DNA of 64,000 bases from Bin87 sp965261195 (GTDB taxonomy: Bacteria > Chloroflexota > Dehalococcoidia > Lucifugimonadales > UBA3495): contig OZ253455.1 of the NCBI GenBank assembly GCA_965261195.1, positions 3,100,001 to 3,164,000 of the forward strand, in the 5' to 3' direction. This document shows positions 61,772 through 64,000 of this stretch, piece after piece. The notes below the pieces were generated by a model that searched no databases, was not told where the DNA came from, and was given only the letters and a program-made list of their open reading frames with translations. The translations under genes were made by a program, and so were the position numbers. The first letter of the stretch is position 1. The number at the start of each line of letters is the position of its first letter.

Positions 61772-63217
61772 ATGCAGGCTACTATGGACTTTGAGAATTA
61801 TGACCTCGACCCGTCCATTTACGATGAGCTGTTGCAGCCGGACGGTACGCCCTGGCCGCATTGCCAGCAACTCTACGAGGCATTGAGGGAGTTCTCTGCC
61901 GAGGAGTTGGCGAATGTTCAGGGTCGGGTGACTCGTTCGTTTTCCAATGAGGGCATCACGTTCACGGTTTACGGGGACGAGGAGGCGGACGAGCGGATTA
62001 TTCCGATTGACTGTGTGCCGCGGGTGATGTCTGGGGCCGACTGGCGTCAGTTGGAGACGGGGCTTACGCAGCGGATTAAGGCATTGAACCGCTTTCTGGA
62101 TGATGTTTACGGCGCGGGCCGGATAATTGCCGACGGCGTGATTCCCGCCGATATGGTGTATGAATGTCCGCAGTACCGGCTGGAAATGAGGGGGTACTCG
62201 GCCCCGCATGGCACTTGGGTAGGAATCTGCGGCACCGACCTGGTGCGCACTAACGACGGGTTTCACGTGCTGGAAGACAACCTGCGGGTTCCATCGGGCG
62301 TGTCGTATATGCTGGCGAACCGGAAGGCGGCCAAGGCGAGCCTGCGGCGTCTGTATCGTAGTTCGCGGGTGCGGGAAGTGGAGCATTACGGGCCGGCGCT
62401 GCTGGCGACGCTGCGGGAGCTGGCGCCGAGCGGGCGTTCCGACCCCACCATCGCGCTGCTGACGCCCGGCGTGTACAACTCGGCGTTCTACGAGCATATG
62501 TTTCTGGCCCACGAACTGGGCGCGGAGCTGGTGGAGGGCCGCGACCTGGTGGTCAACGACGGATTTGTCTATATGCGAACCACCACCGGTTTGCGGCGGG
62601 TGGATGTAATTTACCGGCGGGTGGACGACGATTTCATCGACCCGCTGGTATTTCGCCCGGATTCAGTGCTGGGAGCGCCGGGCCTGATGGAGTCCTACCA
62701 GCGGGGCAACGTAACCCTGGTCAACGCGCCGGGGACGGGAGTGGCGGACGACAAGAGCGTGTACGCCTACGTGCCGGACATGATTCGATACTACCTGAGC
62801 GAGGAGCCGCTGCTGGCCAACGTTGAGACCTACCTTTGCCGTCGGCCCCAAGACCTGGAGTACACGCTGGACAACCTGCCGGACCTGGTGGTGAAGGAAG
62901 TGGGCGGCTCCGGTGGCTACGGTATGCTGATTGGGCCGGCCGCCACGGCTGAGGAGCGCGCAGAGTATGCTCGTGGGATACTGGCTAATCCTGCGGGCTA
63001 CATCTCGCAGCCGACGCTGGCGCTGTCCCGGTCGCCGTGCCTCGTGGATGACCGCTTTGAGCCGCGCCACGTTGACCTGCGGCCGTTCATTCTGCACGGA
63101 CGGGAGACGCGCATCGTACCGGGGGCCTTCTGCCGGGTGGCGCTGCGTCGGGGCAGCCTGGTGGTGAATTCCAGCCAGGGCGGGGGCGGCAAGGATTTCT
63201 GGGTGCTGGAGGACTGA
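61772..63217 (+). CDS. Circularly permuted ATP-grasp type 2 family protein
   Basis: The protein of 481 residues shows the family blocks: WRQLETGLTQRIKALNRFLDDVYG (about residues 90-113), GVIPADMVYECPQYRLEMRGYSAPHGTWVGICGTDLVRTNDG, VLEDNLRVPSGVSYMLANRK (about residues 165-185), and VVKEVGGSGGYGMLIGP (about residues 375-391). Proteins of this type form peptide-like or ester bonds with ATP; in the gene clusters with alpha-E and transglutaminase-like proteins they may make or modify a peptide. The ATG at 61772 has only a weak ribosome site; 61781 is also possible. The alpha-E gene begins four bases after the stop, so they are one operon. Confidence 0.92.
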   Translation: MQATMDFENYDLDPSIYDELLQPDGTPWPHCQQLYEALREFSAEELANVQGRVTRSFSNEGITFTVYGDEEADERIIPIDCVPRVMSGADWRQLETGLTQRIKALNRFLDDVYGAGRIIADGVIPADMVYECPQYRLEMRGYSAPHGTWVGICGTDLVRTNDGFHVLEDNLRVPSGVSYMLANRKAAKASLRRLYRSSRVREVEHYGPALLATLRELAPSGRSDPTIALLTPGVYNSAFYEHMFLAHELGAELVEGRDLVVNDGFVYMRTTTGLRRVDVIYRRVDDDFIDPLVFRPDSVLGAPGLMESYQRGNVTLVNAPGTGVADDKSVYAYVPDMIRYYLSEEPLLANVETYLCRRPQDLEYTLDNLPDLVVKEVGGSGGYGMLIGPAATAEERAEYARGILANPAGYISQPTLALSRSPCLVDDRFEPRHVDLRPFILHGRETRIVPGAFCRVALRRGSLVVNSSQGGGGKDFWVLED

Positions 63218-63221
63218 CCGT

Positions 63222-64000
63222 ATGCTGGCTCGCAGCGCGCAGGGACTATATTGGATGGGGCGCTACCTGGAACGGGGGGAACGCCTGTGCAAGATGCTGG
63301 GTCTACAGTCGGACGCTCTGGTGGACCGGCCACTGCGGGAAATTCATTTTGGCTGGCGGCGCATTTACGGGAGCATCAACCGGCAGCCGCCCGGAGGTAT
63401 CCAGGAGTTTGACAGCGACGACTATACGCTGGCCGATTCCTACACGCTGGCCGACGACCTTACCTTTGAGCGGTCGAATCCCGATTCGGTGTGGAGTTGC
63501 CTGGTGTCGGGCCGCGAGAACGCCCGACAGATTCGCCACTGCATCAGCGGGGAGATGTGGACCCGTCTGAACTTGGCGTACCTGCGGGTACAGCAGTTGA
63601 GCATTCAGGACATCTGGCAAACCTCTCCGGAGAGCTTTTACGCAGAAACGGCGGCAGAGATTGGCGCCTTTGCGGGGGTGGCCGATTCCACCATGTACCG
63701 GGATGACGGCTGGCGTTTCATGCAACTGGGCCGTTTTATTGAGCGGGCGCAACTGGCGACGGCGCTGCTGCTGACGCAAATACCGGCCGGCGATTTTTCA
63801 GATGAGGACGGGGATGCAGACTCTGAAGAGGACTGGACGAGCCTGCTGCGGGTCTGCCACGCTTTGGAGGCATACAGCCGCTGGTACAGCGTGGCGGTGC
63901 AGCCGGAGCAGGCGCTGGACCTGCTGGTTACCGACCCGCTGCTGCCCGACTCGCTTTGCCGGTCGCTGGATATGGCGGCGGCAGAATTGGCCGGTATCAG
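63222..64000 (+). CDS. Alpha-E domain protein (DUF403), partial
   Basis: The frame begins MLARSAQGLYWMGRYLERGERLCKML, the start of alpha-E proteins, and continues with SVWSCLVSGRENARQIRHCIS, TRLNLAYLR and WRFMQLGRFIERAQLATALL to the window end, so the C-terminus is outside. GGAGGA in the end of the ATP-grasp gene serves as its ribosome site. Alpha-E genes are nearly always next to the ATP-grasp type 2 gene and often to a transglutaminase-like protease gene, which may follow beyond the window. Confidence 0.92.
   Translation, partial: MLARSAQGLYWMGRYLERGERLCKMLGLQSDALVDRPLREIHFGWRRIYGSINRQPPGGIQEFDSDDYTLADSYTLADDLTFERSNPDSVWSCLVSGRENARQIRHCISGEMWTRLNLAYLRVQQLSIQDIWQTSPESFYAETAAEIGAFAGVADSTMYRDDGWRFMQLGRFIERAQLATALLLTQIPAGDFSDEDGDADSEEDWTSLLRVCHALEAYSRWYSVAVQPEQALDLLVTDPLLPDSLCRSLDMAAAELAGI

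Overview
The window reads as a chromosomal fragment of an uncultured, GC-rich bacterium, most likely a Chloroflexota member of the SAR202/Dehalococcoidia type. This is inference from gene style, not from a marker gene. The clues are lipoproteins with Val/Thr-rich linkers after the lipobox, a catabolic repertoire (luciferase-like oxidoreductase, SMP-30, racemase and hydroxyacid dehydrogenase families), a DUF1800/DUF1501 pair, GatCA together with AsnS, and an MEP-pathway IspG. No rRNA or CRISPR array was seen.

Layout. 0-13 kb is a stable metabolic block: the end of livH, livM, a convergent LivK-like lipoprotein, an SGNH hydrolase, a GMC oxidoreductase, a DUF1800 / NHL propeller / DUF1501 gene set closed by a strong terminator, a thiamine-diphosphate enzyme and a MetE-like protein. 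13-17.8 kb is decaying accessory DNA: a broken Fic gene, two broken PD-(D/E)XK nuclease copies and long direct repeats around an intact transglutaminase-like gene. 17.8-21 kb is visibly AT-rich and probably transferred: small membrane proteins, an RCC1-like lipoprotein behind a structured leader, an IS1595-type transposase and an odd tRNA gene. 21-25 kb is a pile of four IS5-type elements, one carrying three internal tandem-repeat expansions, that truncated the end of a toxin-antitoxin operon. 25-34 kb holds housekeeping genes (ispG, gatC, gatA, asnS), two toxin-antitoxin pairs and two abutting IS copies.

34-46 kb is dominated by mobile DNA: two IS630 copies flanking a 2.8 kb inverted-repeat-bounded unit (lipoprotein, IS5-type transposase, winged-helix-like gene, tRNA-like gene), a decayed IS1182 element, the orphan N-terminus of a tyrosine integrase, two IS66 copies plus an IS66-type MITE, and an IS5 copy that splits a gene. 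46-64 kb returns to metabolism: class III aminotransferase, isocitrate-lyase/PEP-mutase family enzyme, a PCMT-type methyltransferase split by an ISAs1 element, MFS transporter, cupin, luciferase-like oxidoreductase, SMP-30 hydrolase, polysaccharide deacetylase, CoiA-like protein, Asp/Glu racemase family protein, D-2-hydroxyacid dehydrogenase and a circularly permuted ATP-grasp / alpha-E pair running off the end.

The most notable items are: a non-autonomous IS66 MITE family with perfect 8 bp target duplications; two genes that can be exactly rebuilt in silico by removing an insertion sequence and one target duplication; a putative transporter-IS carrying a tRNA-like gene; two mobile-DNA-associated tRNAs with abnormal anticodon loops and the same promoter-hairpin-tRNA layout; a riboswitch-like leader with a Shine-Dalgarno-masking hairpin; and a transposase gene with three independent minisatellite expansions. 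Many short frameshifts in the 12.7-17.8 kb region could be real decay or assembly error.
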